Below the pieces are notes generated by a model. It had not been told where the DNA came from, ran no database searches, and saw only the letters and a list, made by a program, of their open reading frames with translations. A stretch of 64,000 nucleotides of DNA from Aliikangiella marina. GTDB taxonomy: Bacteria; Pseudomonadota; Gammaproteobacteria; Enterobacterales; Kangiellaceae. Numbering within the stretch: position 1 is the first letter of the stretch; every line of letters starts with the position of its first letter. Position numbers and translations under genes: made by a program. Shown piece after piece: positions 33,181-42,390 of the stretch. The stretch is taken from assembly GCF_007004765.1 (NCBI RefSeq), contig NZ_VIKR01000001.1, positions 372,001-436,000 of the forward strand. The letters run 5' to 3'.

Positions 33181-35562
33181 TTAATCCCCGTAAGGAATCC
33201 AAATATTTTTAACTTCACATGCCTCTCTCAACAACTGCTGAGAAACATCATTTGCATACCAATCATGCGCTTTGCCATAGTTGACCCAAGTGCGCTTTAG
33301 ATTGGCTGCTGAGGCTAGTTCGACCTGTTGGCTGCCTTCAGCAGACCCTTGATACCAAACGCCGTCGACTTGATCATGATCGGCTAACACTTTAACTAAC
33401 CCATCACGCTCACCAGTCACAATGTTTATAACACCCGCCGGTATATCCGAAGTTTCAATAATTTGATAAAAATCTGTCGCCAACAAAGGCATCTTCTGAG
33501 AAGGTACAACCACAACTCGGTTACCCATTGCGATCGCTGGAGCCAGCATAGTGACAAAAGCGAGGAGGGGAGATTCATCCGGACAGGCGATGCCTAAGAT
33601 CCCTAAAGGCTCATTCATCGCTAAGGTAACACCTTTTAGCGGCGGCTGGTGAACTCGACCTTCGTACTTATCGGTCCAAGCCGAATAAGTAAACAATCTT
33701 TCAATAGCGGTATCAAATTCTGCCTCTGCTTGAGACTGACTTTGCGTGCCAAAAGATACGAGCCGTTGACAAAACTCTGCACGGCGATAGCTCAAGTTCT
33801 CGGCAATGTAATACAACAGCTGAGCTCGAAGATGAGTATCAGTTTTTGCCCAAGACGCTGCTTTGTGAGCTGCTTCAACAGCATTTCGGATATCTTTACG
33901 ATTGCCCTCACCAACTCTACCAAGCGTTTGACCGTCAGAACTTAACACCTTAATCGTATTACCATTATCGGCTCGCGCCTGTTTACCGTTGATATAATGT
34001 TTTGCCGTTTGATCGATTCCTGGAATTCCGGCGACTGGTTGTAGCTTGGTTTTTGGATCTTGAGTGGCATTGCTTGGTTGGTTTTTAGTAACCGAGTTGG
34101 CTTTTGGTTTAAGGTACTCATACATACCTTCCTTACCGCCTTCGCGGCCAAGGCCAGACTCTTTGTAACCGCCAAAACCACAAGCAGCGTCAAACTGATT
34201 GGTTGAGTTAACCCAAACAACACCGGCTTTTAATTGCGGCGCGACATCAAGCGCTTTGTTGATGTTTTCTGACCAAACACTCGCAGCAAGCCCGTAACGC
34301 GTATTGTTTGCAAGATCGATGGCTTCTGGCTGATGACGGAAAGTCATGACCGACAAAACTGGTCCAAAAATTTCGACATTAGCAGCAACGTTTGAAGATT
34401 CAACATTACATAATAACGTTGGAGGGTAGAAACAGCCGTCCTGTGGAAGCTGTGAGTCCGGCTGCCATAAATCAGCGCCTTGCTCGACACTTTGATTGAC
34501 CAGTGCATCAATTCTCTCGCGTTGCACTGGGTCAACAATTGCACCAACGTCAGTATTTTTGTCGAGGGGATCACCAATACGTAGGTTGTTTAGTCGACGT
34601 TTTACTTTTTCAATAAACTCATCAGCAACGCCTTCTTGCACCAATAATCGAGAACCTGCACAACAGACTTGACCTTGGTTAAACCAAATCGCATCAACGA
34701 GTCCTTCAACGGCACTATCTAAATCGGCATCAGCAAAAACAACAAATGGTGATTTGCCGCCAAGTTCTAAAGTAAGTTTTTTACCAGAACCAGCAGTTTT
34801 TTCTCGAATCATTCGGCCAACATTAGTGGAACCGGTAAAAGCAATTTTATTGATATCCGGATGAGTGACAATTGACTCCCCGACGCTACCATCACCAGTC
34901 ACAATGTTGACTACACCTTTCGGTAAATTAACTTCTTCAAATACTTCAGCAAGCATTAAAGCCGTCAAACTGGTGTACTCAGCTGGTTTTAGAACAACGC
35001 AATTGCCTGCCGCAAGGGCAGGTGCAATTTTCCAGGCAGCCATCAATAACGGAAAATTCCAAGGGATAATTTGACCGACAACGCCAACCGCTTCAAATTC
35101 TGGGAATTCAGAGTCGAGTAACTGAGCCCAACCCGCGTGATGATAAAAGTGACGAATTAACAATGGAACATCAATGTCGCGAGACTCTCGAATTGGCTTA
35201 CCGTTGTCCATTGATTCGAGCACGGCAAATTGTCGGGCTCGCTTTTGTAATACTCGAGCAATAGCATATAAGTAACGCGCTCGACCATGACTACCGAGTG
35301 CTTGCCATTCTGGTTGCGCTGATTTTGCGGCTGCGACAGCTTTATCGATGTCAGTTTCGGTCGCTTGAGTGATTGTTCCGAGTACGTCACCGGTTGCCGG
35401 ATTCTTAGTCTCAAAAGTTTTTGCATTGTCGCTTTGTTGCCATTGGCCATCGATGAACAGACCAAAGCCTTGGCCTTTGTTGGCAAGCCAATCTTTTACC
35501 GAGTCGTTAGCTTCTGGTGCGGGCCCATAGCTCATGTCGTTAAAAATTTCAGTAACCTTCAT
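33181..35562 (-). CDS. Tandem-domain aldehyde dehydrogenase of the deoxyribose pathway
   Basis: The protein has 793 residues, far above the usual ~490. Residues about 30-480 form a complete aldehyde dehydrogenase: WNFPLLMAAWKIAPAL, the NAD loop GFTGSTNVGR, LELGGKSPFVVF with the general-base glutamate, and the catalytic cysteine in FNQGQVCCAGSR. Residues about 515-793 form a second, shorter aldehyde dehydrogenase-like domain (KHYINGKQARADNGNTIKVL onward). It has no recognisable catalytic cysteine and is probably structural or regulatory. As third gene after deoA and deoC it most likely oxidises the acetaldehyde released by DeoC. The 93-nt gap to deoC and terminator downstream support one operon. 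Confidence 0.9.
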   Translation of the reverse strand: MKVTEIFNDMSYGPAPEANDSVKDWLANKGQGFGLFIDGQWQQSDNAKTFETKNPATGDVLGTITQATETDIDKAVAAAKSAQPEWQALGSHGRARYLYAIARVLQKRARQFAVLESMDNGKPIRESRDIDVPLLIRHFYHHAGWAQLLDSEFPEFEAVGVVGQIIPWNFPLLMAAWKIAPALAAGNCVVLKPAEYTSLTALMLAEVFEEVNLPKGVVNIVTGDGSVGESIVTHPDINKIAFTGSTNVGRMIREKTAGSGKKLTLELGGKSPFVVFADADLDSAVEGLVDAIWFNQGQVCCAGSRLLVQEGVADEFIEKVKRRLNNLRIGDPLDKNTDVGAIVDPVQRERIDALVNQSVEQGADLWQPDSQLPQDGCFYPPTLLCNVESSNVAANVEIFGPVLSVMTFRHQPEAIDLANNTRYGLAASVWSENINKALDVAPQLKAGVVWVNSTNQFDAACGFGGYKESGLGREGGKEGMYEYLKPKANSVTKNQPSNATQDPKTKLQPVAGIPGIDQTAKHYINGKQARADNGNTIKVLSSDGQTLGRVGEGNRKDIRNAVEAAHKAASWAKTDTHLRAQLLYYIAENLSYRRAEFCQRLVSFGTQSQSQAEAEFDTAIERLFTYSAWTDKYEGRVHQPPLKGVTLAMNEPLGILGIACPDESPLLAFVTMLAPAIAMGNRVVVVPSQKMPLLATDFYQIIETSDIPAGVINIVTGERDGLVKVLADHDQVDGVWYQGSAEGSQQVELASAANLKRTWVNYGKAHDWYANDVSQQLLREACEVKNIWIPYGD

Positions 35563-35654
35563 TTTTCATTCCACAATATTTTGTTTTTTTATTGCTTGTA
35601 CAATTGTCCGATTAAATGGTCTTGTCTATCGGTCCTTTTTCAGCAAGTTTAAAG

Positions 35655-36689
35655 TTAACCCATTGGATGATGATAATTTGCTGAATAACGACCGGTTACA
35701 TGATGCTCTAATTGTCTTTCGATATCTGCCAACAGACTAGACGCACCAAACCGGAACATTTCTGGATTAAGCCAGGTGTCGCCCAATTCTTCTTTCATTA
35801 ACACGAGATAGTTAATAGCGTCCTTCGCCGTGCTAATACCACCGGCAGGTTTAAAACCAACGCGGAAACCGGTTAAATCATGATAGTGTCTAATCATCCG
35901 TATCATCACTAAACTGACCGGTAAAGTCGCGTTGGTCGACTCCATACCAGTACTAGTCTTAATGAAATCACTGCCGGCCATCATCGAGACCATCGATGCT
36001 TTGGCGACATTCGACAGGGTGCTCAATTCACCCGTTGAAATAATGGTTTTCATATGCGCCTCGCCGCAGGCTTTTTTAAAGGCTTTAACTTCGTCGTAAA
36101 GTGCTTGCCAATTACCATTTAACACGTGAGCGCGAGTAATAACGATATCAATCTCTTTTGCCCCAGCAGCCACCGAACGTTTTATTTCTTCAAGTCGAGT
36201 TTCCATGGGCGCCAGGCCTGCTGGAAAACCAGTTGAAACCGCCGCGACCGGGATATTTGTACCTGCTAATGCATTCACTGCAGTGTCGACCATTTCATGA
36301 TAAACACAAACCGCACCTGTGGTAATTCCTAGTGACTCGACGCCGAGTGCTTTTTGGATGTCTAAATTTAGCGGGTACTTTGCCTTCGCGCACAAGCGTT
36401 TGACCTTACCTGGCGTATCTTGACCTGATAGCGTGGTCAAATCGATGCAGCTGATTGCTTTTAATAACCAGGCGGCTTGGTAATTTTTTTTCAGGGAACG
36501 ACGGGCAGTTAATGATTTTGTACGTCGTTGTACCGCGGAAAGGTTAACGCGAATATCGTTCAACCAATCAACCGTCAAAGGAACGCCAGGGTTGTGCACA
36601 GTGTGTTCGTCAATGCTATGTTGATTGCTTGTTTTTGTGCCTTTAACAATAGGTTCAACGTTATTGCGAACAGTATCTTTTTTGCTCAT
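35655..36689 (-). CDS. deoC: Deoxyribose-phosphate aldolase, long form
   Basis: The protein has 344 residues against about 259 for E. coli DeoC. The extra ~85 residues are N-terminal (GVPLTVDWLNDIRVNLSAVQ and neighbours), resembling the longer eukaryotic-type DERA proteins. Catalytic motifs are intact: the Schiff-base lysine in GSDFIKTSTG, the second lysine in GFKPAGGIST, and the aspartate in CIDLTTL. It splits 2-deoxyribose 5-phosphate to glyceraldehyde 3-phosphate and acetaldehyde. AGGA precedes the ATG. It lies 12 nt after deoA. Confidence 0.95.
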   Translation of the reverse strand: MSKKDTVRNNVEPIVKGTKTSNQHSIDEHTVHNPGVPLTVDWLNDIRVNLSAVQRRTKSLTARRSLKKNYQAAWLLKAISCIDLTTLSGQDTPGKVKRLCAKAKYPLNLDIQKALGVESLGITTGAVCVYHEMVDTAVNALAGTNIPVAAVSTGFPAGLAPMETRLEEIKRSVAAGAKEIDIVITRAHVLNGNWQALYDEVKAFKKACGEAHMKTIISTGELSTLSNVAKASMVSMMAGSDFIKTSTGMESTNATLPVSLVMIRMIRHYHDLTGFRVGFKPAGGISTAKDAINYLVLMKEELGDTWLNPEMFRFGASSLLADIERQLEHHVTGRYSANYHHPMG

Positions 36690-36701
36690 AAAAGTATCCT
36701 A

Positions 36702-38039
36702 CTACGCTGGAGTTTTGCTCGTGATGCGTTCTAAAACTGCGTTTGGTTTATTAGTCACCGATTCACTCAAGACGACGGCAGCGTGGACTTGTTTAATGGC
36801 GCGTTGTGCGTCTTCATGTGACTTTGCGTGGACCATCATCAGTGGTTCATCAGCATTAATTTGATCGCCCACCGCTTTGATTTCGCTCAAGCCAACCGAG
36901 TGATCAACATCGTCTTGGGCGCGGCGTCGGCCGCCACCAAGTTCCACTACCACATTACCAATCGCTCGTCCGTCCATCTCTTCAATAGTGAGAGTTTTTG
37001 ACTGGCCAGACAATACAGGCACTACGACCGGCGCTTGCGCTAAATACTGCTGCGGTTTTTCGAGTAAATCAGCGGGGCCCCCAAGTGCGACAACCATTTT
37101 ACTGAATAGCTCTGCTGCCTGACCACTTTGTAAACTTTGGTTCATTTTGGCTTCGCCTTCAGCAAGGTTTTCACATACGCCACTTAATACCAACACTTCG
37201 GCGCCAAGTTCTATGACGACTTGGTGAAGTCGCGGGTCGCAATGTTTGCCTGTCAAATAATCAATCGATTCTTGCACTTCCAGAGCATTGCCGGCTGTTT
37301 GACCTAAAACTTGAGACATATCGGTAATCAACGCTGAGGTCGGTAAACCCAAACCTTCACCGACTTCGACAATATTTTTGGCGAGTGCTTTAGCCATTTG
37401 GTAGTCTGCTGCAAATGCACCGCTACCGGTTTTTACATCCATGATTAAAGCGTCTAAGCCTGAGGCGAGCTTTTTACTTAAAATCGACGCGGTAATTAAA
37501 GGAATTGATTCAACGGTGGAAGTGACGTCTCGAATACCATAGAGGCGTTTATCGGCAGGTGCAAGCTCTGAGGTTTGGCCTACAATAGCACAGCCTATTT
37601 CGCTAACAATTCGCTGGAAATCGGCAACAGAAGGCGCTGCATTGTAGCCTGGAATACTTTCCATTTTATCTAAAGTTCCTCCCGTATGACCTAAACCGCG
37701 TCCGGATATCATTGGCACATGAGCACCACAGGCGGCTAACATGGGAGCAAGCATTAAGCTGACTTTGTCGCCTACGCCTCCGGTCGAGTGCTTGTCGACA
37801 ACCGGACCATTCAGTTTGAAGTTTGACCAATCTAAGGTCGCGCCTGAATGTTGTAAATTGCGTGTTAATTCAACACATTCGTCACGCTGCATTCCCTGAA
37901 AGAACACCGCCATGGCAAAAGCTGCAACTTGTCCCTCGCTGATAGATTGATCAACAATTCCATCCACAAAAAAGCGAATTTCATCGGCCGATAATACCTT
38001 TCCGTCACGTTTGGTTCGGATAACTTCTTGTGCCAGCAT
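36702..38039 (-). CDS. deoA: Thymidine phosphorylase
   Basis: The protein has 445 residues, close to E. coli DeoA (440). Signatures are VIRTKRDGKVLSADEIRFFV, the phosphate/nucleoside loop KHSTGGVGDKVSL, SGRGLGHTGGTLDKMESIPG and MDVKTGSGAFA. It converts thymidine or deoxyuridine plus phosphate to base and deoxyribose 1-phosphate, which deoB (at 22.5 kb) and deoC then process. It is the first gene of the leftward deoA-deoC-aldehyde dehydrogenase operon. Its promoter (TTGACC, 18 nt, TATTAT) is overlapped by a RutR-like box at 38119. Confidence 0.96.
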   Translation of the reverse strand: MLAQEVIRTKRDGKVLSADEIRFFVDGIVDQSISEGQVAAFAMAVFFQGMQRDECVELTRNLQHSGATLDWSNFKLNGPVVDKHSTGGVGDKVSLMLAPMLAACGAHVPMISGRGLGHTGGTLDKMESIPGYNAAPSVADFQRIVSEIGCAIVGQTSELAPADKRLYGIRDVTSTVESIPLITASILSKKLASGLDALIMDVKTGSGAFAADYQMAKALAKNIVEVGEGLGLPTSALITDMSQVLGQTAGNALEVQESIDYLTGKHCDPRLHQVVIELGAEVLVLSGVCENLAEGEAKMNQSLQSGQAAELFSKMVVALGGPADLLEKPQQYLAQAPVVVPVLSGQSKTLTIEEMDGRAIGNVVVELGGGRRRAQDDVDHSVGLSEIKAVGDQINADEPLMMVHAKSHEDAQRAIKQVHAAVVLSESVTNKPNAVLERITSKTPA

Positions 38040-38104
38040 TTCTAAACTGTGCCTTTTATTTTTAATGTGAGGAGATCATAGTAGATTACGAAAATTAATG
38101 CGCA

Positions 38105-38134
38105 ATAATAAATGAAAGCTGACCATTTGGTCAA
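38105..38134 (-). promoter_or_regulatory. RutR-like box and promoter for deoA
   Basis: CTGACCATTTGGTCAA (38119-38134) differs from the RutR consensus palindrome at one end base. On the minus strand TTGACC (38134-38129) serves as -35 and TATTAT (38110-38105) as -10 with 18-nt spacing. The start codon is 66 nt beyond the -10. Confidence 0.78.
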
Positions 38135-38191
38135 CTTTATAAATATGACTAAAAGCGGCAATATTATAGGCCCTACCAGCATGACTCGACC

Positions 38192-38220
38192 TTGACCATT
38201 TGGTCAACTCTTGTTAGTCT
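38192..38220 (+). promoter_or_regulatory. RutR-like box and promoter for nupC
   Basis: TTGACCATTTGGTCAA (38192-38207) is a perfect palindrome of the RutR type. TTGACC is also the -35 element, and TAGTCT at 38215-38220 is the -10 with 17-nt spacing, reading towards nupC. With the box at 38119 it makes a paired, divergent control region. Confidence 0.82.
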
Positions 38221-38308
38221 GCTTTGCGGTGTTGCTAAAGAAATGGCGATAGCTGGGGAGGGGCGCCCCGGAGTTGAATGTTCACTCTACCATGACCTCA
38301 AAAATAAT

Positions 38309-38350
38309 AAAATAGTCTTGTTTGGTTTAAAAATAGTCTTGTTTGGTTTA
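38309..38350. repeat. 21-nt direct repeat, two copies, in the nupC leader
   Basis: AAAATAGTCTTGTTTGGTTT plus a final A is present at 38309-38329 and again without change at 38330-38350. It lies in the untranslated leader between the nupC promoter and gene. No function is known for it. Confidence 0.9.
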
Positions 38351-38429
38351 GACGTGACTAAAAAGGACTAACATCAAGTTTATGCCATCTGTCGGCGATC
38401 AGCCGAATGGCTTTATGGGAACCCGCTTC

Positions 38430-39635
38430 ATGAGCATCATCGGAATAATAGTCCTCATTGCGATAGCAATCGCTTTCTCTGAAAACCGAAAAGCCATTAA
38501 TTTCAGAACCGTCGGCGCTGCATTTGCGCTTCAGGCGATATTTGCTTGTTTTGTTCTCTACATACCTTTTGGACAAGAGGTTCTTGCATCCGTTTCTAGT
38601 GGCGTTCAAGTTGTGATTAATTACGCTGACGCGGGTATTCAGTTCTTATTTGGTGATTTAGCGAGAGAGAAACTCGGTTTTATCTTCGCGTTTAACGTCT
38701 TGCCGGTACTTATATTTTTCTCAGCGTTAGTCTCGGTGCTTTACTATCTCGGTATCATGCAAAAAATCATTCAAGTGATTGGGCGGTTTTTTCAATACGT
38801 TATGGGAACCGGACATGCTGAATCTCTCTCGGCCACGGCAAACATATTTGTTAGCCAAACTGAAGCGCCATTGATAATACGGCCCTACATCGCAGGAATG
38901 ACTCGCTCAGAGTTATTTGCCGTGATGGTTGGTGGTATGGCTTCGATTGCTGGTTCGTTATTAGTGGGCTATTCCAACATGGGGGTCGAGCTCAAATACC
39001 TAATTGCATCAAGCTTTATGGCAGCGCCTGGCGGACTAATGATGGCTAAAATCGTTGTTCCAGAATTAGGTAAACCGCATGAGGCTGCGGTCGATATTGA
39101 ATTTGATCAAGATGCAAAGCCCGCAAACGTGATAGACGCTGCAGCAAGCGGAGCGATTAGCGGCATGAAATTGGCTGTGAATATCGGCGCGATGTTAATT
39201 GCGTTTATTGCGTTAATCGCGCTGATCAATGGTAGCTTGAGTGGATTAAGCGGGTTGCTTGGTTTACCTGAAATTACGATGCAGAAGATCTTAGGTTACG
39301 TTTTTGCGCCAGTCGCCTACTTAATTGGTGTGCCATGGGGGGAGGCGGTAACCGCTGGAGGGCTTATTGGCCAAAAGGTGATTCTCAACGAATTTGTCGC
39401 ATACGTCGATTTTGTAGCAATCAAGGATAGCTTGGTTCCAGAATCACAAGTGGTTATTACTTTTGCTTTGTGTGGATTCGCCAACCTGTCTTCGATCGCG
39501 ATCTTACTCGGTGGCTTGGGCAGTATTGCGCCTGGTCGACGGCATGATATTGCTAAATTAGGTTTAAAAGCAGTGCTTGCTGCATCATTGGCTAATTTAA
39601 TGAGTGCAGCATTGGCTAGCTTATTTTTTGTTTAA
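38430..39635 (+). CDS. nupC: NupC-family nucleoside transporter (concentrative, CNT)
   Basis: From the ATG at 38430 the protein has 401 residues. It starts MSIIGIIVLIAIAIAFSENR, which matches close relatives, with GGGA nine nt upstream. An ATG at 38382 would add 16 residues without family support. CNT features include the QTEAPLIIRPYIAGMTRSEL substrate region and PWGEAVTAGGLIGQKVILNEF. Multiple hydrophobic helices place it in the inner membrane as a cation-coupled nucleoside importer. It heads nupC-cdd-tetR, divergent from deoA behind paired RutR-like boxes. Which nucleosides it prefers cannot be read here. Confidence 0.93.
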   Translation: MSIIGIIVLIAIAIAFSENRKAINFRTVGAAFALQAIFACFVLYIPFGQEVLASVSSGVQVVINYADAGIQFLFGDLAREKLGFIFAFNVLPVLIFFSALVSVLYYLGIMQKIIQVIGRFFQYVMGTGHAESLSATANIFVSQTEAPLIIRPYIAGMTRSELFAVMVGGMASIAGSLLVGYSNMGVELKYLIASSFMAAPGGLMMAKIVVPELGKPHEAAVDIEFDQDAKPANVIDAAASGAISGMKLAVNIGAMLIAFIALIALINGSLSGLSGLLGLPEITMQKILGYVFAPVAYLIGVPWGEAVTAGGLIGQKVILNEFVAYVDFVAIKDSLVPESQVVITFALCGFANLSSIAILLGGLGSIAPGRRHDIAKLGLKAVLAASLANLMSAALASLFFV

Positions 39636-39680
39636 TTCACGAGTGATTAAATAATCAATAAAACGAACAGAGACTGCAAT

Positions 39681-40625
39681 ATGACAATACGTAATCTGTC
39701 ATCGCGAACTCCCGAGAAAGATCGAGAGAGCTTTGAGCGCGTGATACAAAATGACGGCGTAATGCTGGCTGAAGAGTGTCAGAAATTCTGTGAAACGCAC
39801 AATGAATCTCTCGAAACACTGATGCTAAAGTTGTTACCACTTGCAGCAGATTATTCGGTTGCCAATATTTCTAACTTTAACGTTGGGGCCGTTGTCTGTG
39901 GTAAGCAACAAAATAGAAAGGGATATAGCAATTTATATCTTGGCGCAAATTTTGAATTTGATCATCTAGCGCTCGGTAATTCACTTCATGCTGAGCAAGC
40001 GGCGGCAACCAATGCTTGGATGCATAATGATTCGATTAAATCACTTGCAACCTCCGCGGCGCCCTGCGGACATTGTCGTCAATTCCTTTATGAATCTAGC
40101 TGTGGCGACTCGTTACCCATTTTAATTCCCCAGCCCGAATCCTCAATCGCTCAATCGAATGCAGATTACCAAGCGATTGAATTGAATACCTTATTGCCTG
40201 CAGCATTTGGTCCTGCCGATCTAGGTTCGCAAGAAAAGCTGATGTCAAATAACAATCAGGGGATTAATCTATCCTTTGCAAAGGGAGTAAATGATTCATT
40301 AGTCGATTTAGCGCGATTAACAGCTGAACAAAGTTACGCTCCTTATACTAAAAATTTTGCAGGTTGCGTTATCTTAGCCGAAGACAATGAAACCTATTTG
40401 GGACGCTATGCAGAAAACGTTGCATTTAATCCTAGTTTACTCGCGTTTACCGCCGCGCTTAGTCAAATGAGAATGGCAAGAAAAGCTTTTTCAAGTAATC
40501 GAATTAAGCGGGTAATAATCGTAGAACATGATACTCAAACAAGTCAGCGTTCAGCCAGTGAACTGTTACTAGGCTCGCTCAATTCAAGAGTCAGATTAGA
40601 GTGGCATGCAGCCACACTAGAATAG
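39681..40625 (+). CDS. cdd: Cytidine deaminase, two-domain form
   Basis: The protein has 314 residues, the E. coli-type homodimeric enzyme with a catalytic N-terminal and a degenerate C-terminal deaminase domain. Zinc motifs are HAEQAAATNAW and PCGHCRQFL. FNVGAVVCGKQ and YLGANFEF line the substrate site. The second half (from about residue 185) repeats the fold (YAPYTKNFAGCVIL, GRYAENVAFNPSL) but lacks the zinc cysteines. It deaminates cytidine and deoxycytidine to the uridine forms, feeding deoA. It follows nupC by 45 nt. Confidence 0.95.
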   Translation: MTIRNLSSRTPEKDRESFERVIQNDGVMLAEECQKFCETHNESLETLMLKLLPLAADYSVANISNFNVGAVVCGKQQNRKGYSNLYLGANFEFDHLALGNSLHAEQAAATNAWMHNDSIKSLATSAAPCGHCRQFLYESSCGDSLPILIPQPESSIAQSNADYQAIELNTLLPAAFGPADLGSQEKLMSNNNQGINLSFAKGVNDSLVDLARLTAEQSYAPYTKNFAGCVILAEDNETYLGRYAENVAFNPSLLAFTAALSQMRMARKAFSSNRIKRVIIVEHDTQTSQRSASELLLGSLNSRVRLEWHAATLE

Positions 40626-40741
40626 CATTAACAACTAACCGTAAAAGCAAAATAAAAATAAAATAACAAAGAAAACAATAACAGTAAAAAATAAAAACAA
40701 TAAGATACTAAAGCAGTACCCAAACGATTACAGAGAAGAGA

Positions 40742-41383
40742 ATGAAAGATCAAAAAGAAATTACTCGGGAAATTAACGAGAAAAAAATTCTCCATGCTGC
40801 AGAATCGGTTTTTGCGCAGTATGGCTACAAGGGGGCGACCACGGAACAGATTTCTAAAGTTGCAGAATTACCAAAGGCTAATATTCATTACTACTTTAAA
40901 ACTAAAGAAAATATCTATCACCGCGTGTTAGAGAATATTCTTAACGACTGGATGGATGCCGCAAAAGCGTTTGATAATTTTGAAGAGCCAAACGTGGCGT
41001 TAACCAAGTATATCGAATCCAAAATGCAATACTCTCGTCATTATCCTGCCGCTTCGAAAGTTTGGGCGAGTGAAATTATGCAAGGAGCGCCGGTTGTCGG
41101 TTCGTTCTTAGAAACGACGTTAAAAGATTGGTTGGAAGATCGAATTAATGTCCTTCAGGGATGGATAGATTCAGGAAAAATTAAACCTGTTGATCCTCGA
41201 GCCTTTATATTTTTAATCTGGTCCGTCACTCAACATTACGCAGACTTTGAACATCAAATCGTTATATTAAATGAAGGCAATAGACTAACCGATGAAGAGT
41301 TTGCGCAAAAAACGCAGCAGGTGGTTGAGTTTGTTTTGGCGTGTGTTGGGTTGAATCAGAGCAATAAGTTTCAAGAGGGTTGA
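40742..41383 (+). CDS. RutR-like TetR-family repressor
   Basis: The protein has 213 residues. The N-terminal helix-turn-helix (about 15-62) includes GYKGATTEQISKVAELPKAN and IHYYFKTKENIY. The ligand domain matches E. coli RutR closely: RHYPAASKVWASEIMQGAP, IDSGKIKPVDPRAFIFLIW and SVTQHYADF. RutR senses uracil (and thymine) and binds TTGACCA-N2-TGGTCAA; boxes of this type occur four times nearby. Repression of nucleoside uptake and catabolism here, relieved by a pyrimidine, is inferred. AGAGAAGAG precedes the ATG. A 115-nt, very A-rich gap separates it from cdd, and a terminator follows. No rut operon is in the window, so the symbol is withheld. Confidence 0.87.
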   Translation: MKDQKEITREINEKKILHAAESVFAQYGYKGATTEQISKVAELPKANIHYYFKTKENIYHRVLENILNDWMDAAKAFDNFEEPNVALTKYIESKMQYSRHYPAASKVWASEIMQGAPVVGSFLETTLKDWLEDRINVLQGWIDSGKIKPVDPRAFIFLIWSVTQHYADFEHQIVILNEGNRLTDEEFAQKTQQVVEFVLACVGLNQSNKFQEG

Positions 41384-41420
41384 AGCCTGAATCTTAATAT
41401 CGTGACAATGAACAAATAGA

Positions 41421-41458
41421 AACAGGTAGCTAGGTCATAAACTAGCTACCTGTTTTTC
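41421..41458. terminator. Bidirectional terminator between the TetR gene and the LOG-family gene
   Basis: AACAGGTAGCTAG (41421-41433) pairs over 13 bp with CTAGCTACCTGTT (41442-41454) around an 8-nt loop, with T-rich flanks on both strands. It lies between convergent genes and can end both transcripts. Confidence 0.92.
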
Positions 41459-41460
41459 TT

Positions 41461-42330
41461 TTATTTCTTTATTTTTAAATCTCTTTCAAGTAATTTCACA
41501 ACATCTTCAGGATTGTCGACATGAGTAAAGAGTTCTTCTACCTCATATCGTTTAATCGTGCCACGCTTCACCATATCATCGAGTCTTTGGTAAAAGCTTT
41601 TCCAGTGAAAGTCTTTGTCGCCAACAATATACATTGGTAAAGGATCGAGTTGATTGCTTTTGATTTGTTCAATTGTTTGGAACAATTCCCATTCAGTGCC
41701 TGTTCCACCAGGTGCAAAAACCATTGCGGCTGAGTGGTTAATCATTAAGCTTTCACGGATGGCCACGCTTGTGAAAATGATACCGTCTGAGATAATGTTT
41801 TGCGCTTTTTTAGATGATGGTCGATACTGCCAAAACGCTTTACTTGCATCACCATTTTCTCCTTTACGCGATGGACCATAGTAGGTTGTGTAACCAATAC
41901 TTGGACCACCCGCTTTCGTTGCGCCACGAGCGCCGGCTTCCATTATGCCTGGTCCAGCGCCAGTTAAAATCGGATAAACTTCTGCGTTTCGTTTAGTCCA
42001 GTTGTAAGCGAGATTATAAATCTGTTTGTAGAGTCGAGCATTCGCTTCATTAACTTCTGGATCGGTAGATTGACCATTCTCGCTGATACGAGAGCTTCCG
42101 AAAATAGTGACAAAGCCGTTGGGGTATTTGTTGGCTCTGAACGACTCGGCACAAGACAAATCGCGGAAAAAGTCATCTAGGGTCAGATTGTTTTCTGCAC
42201 CTTTGTAAGGGCCAGTATAACTGGCGTTTTTGATAGCACTTTTACAGGTTGTTGGCGCAGTATCAGCTTGCACTGAAAATTGAGCCACAGACAAAATTAT
42301 CGAAGTAACTAATAGCGTGATTTTTTTCAT
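41461..42330 (-). CDS. LOG-family nucleotide phosphoribohydrolase-like protein with signal peptide
   Basis: From the ATG at 42330 the protein has 289 residues. A typical signal peptide MKKITLLVTSIILSVAQFSV with AQ.. ending QA-DT comes first. Then follows the LOG/PpnN-type Rossmann fold: VTIFGSSRIS, LTGAGPGIMEAGARGA, a SVAIRESLMINHSAAM segment with the conserved arginine, and the family hallmark PGGTGTEWE. LOG proteins cleave nucleoside monophosphates to base and ribose 5-phosphate. They are normally cytoplasmic, so export would be unusual. It is last in the add-OPA transporter-purine permease operon, so a periplasmic nucleotide-splitting role fits. The activity is not proven by sequence. Confidence 0.85.
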   Translation of the reverse strand: MKKITLLVTSIILSVAQFSVQADTAPTTCKSAIKNASYTGPYKGAENNLTLDDFFRDLSCAESFRANKYPNGFVTIFGSSRISENGQSTDPEVNEANARLYKQIYNLAYNWTKRNAEVYPILTGAGPGIMEAGARGATKAGGPSIGYTTYYGPSRKGENGDASKAFWQYRPSSKKAQNIISDGIIFTSVAIRESLMINHSAAMVFAPGGTGTEWELFQTIEQIKSNQLDPLPMYIVGDKDFHWKSFYQRLDDMVKRGTIKRYEVEELFTHVDNPEDVVKLLERDLKIKK

Positions 42331-42390
42331 TATCATCGTATCCAAAAGTTTTTAGTGAATTAAGTTAATCAGTTTGCTTTTTCAAGATCC

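Noticed and set aside
34671-34687. A TTGACC half-site resembling the RutR box inside the aldehyde dehydrogenase gene
   Set aside because: Second arm is GGTTAA rather than GGTCAA and the spacing differs; it is within coding sequence.
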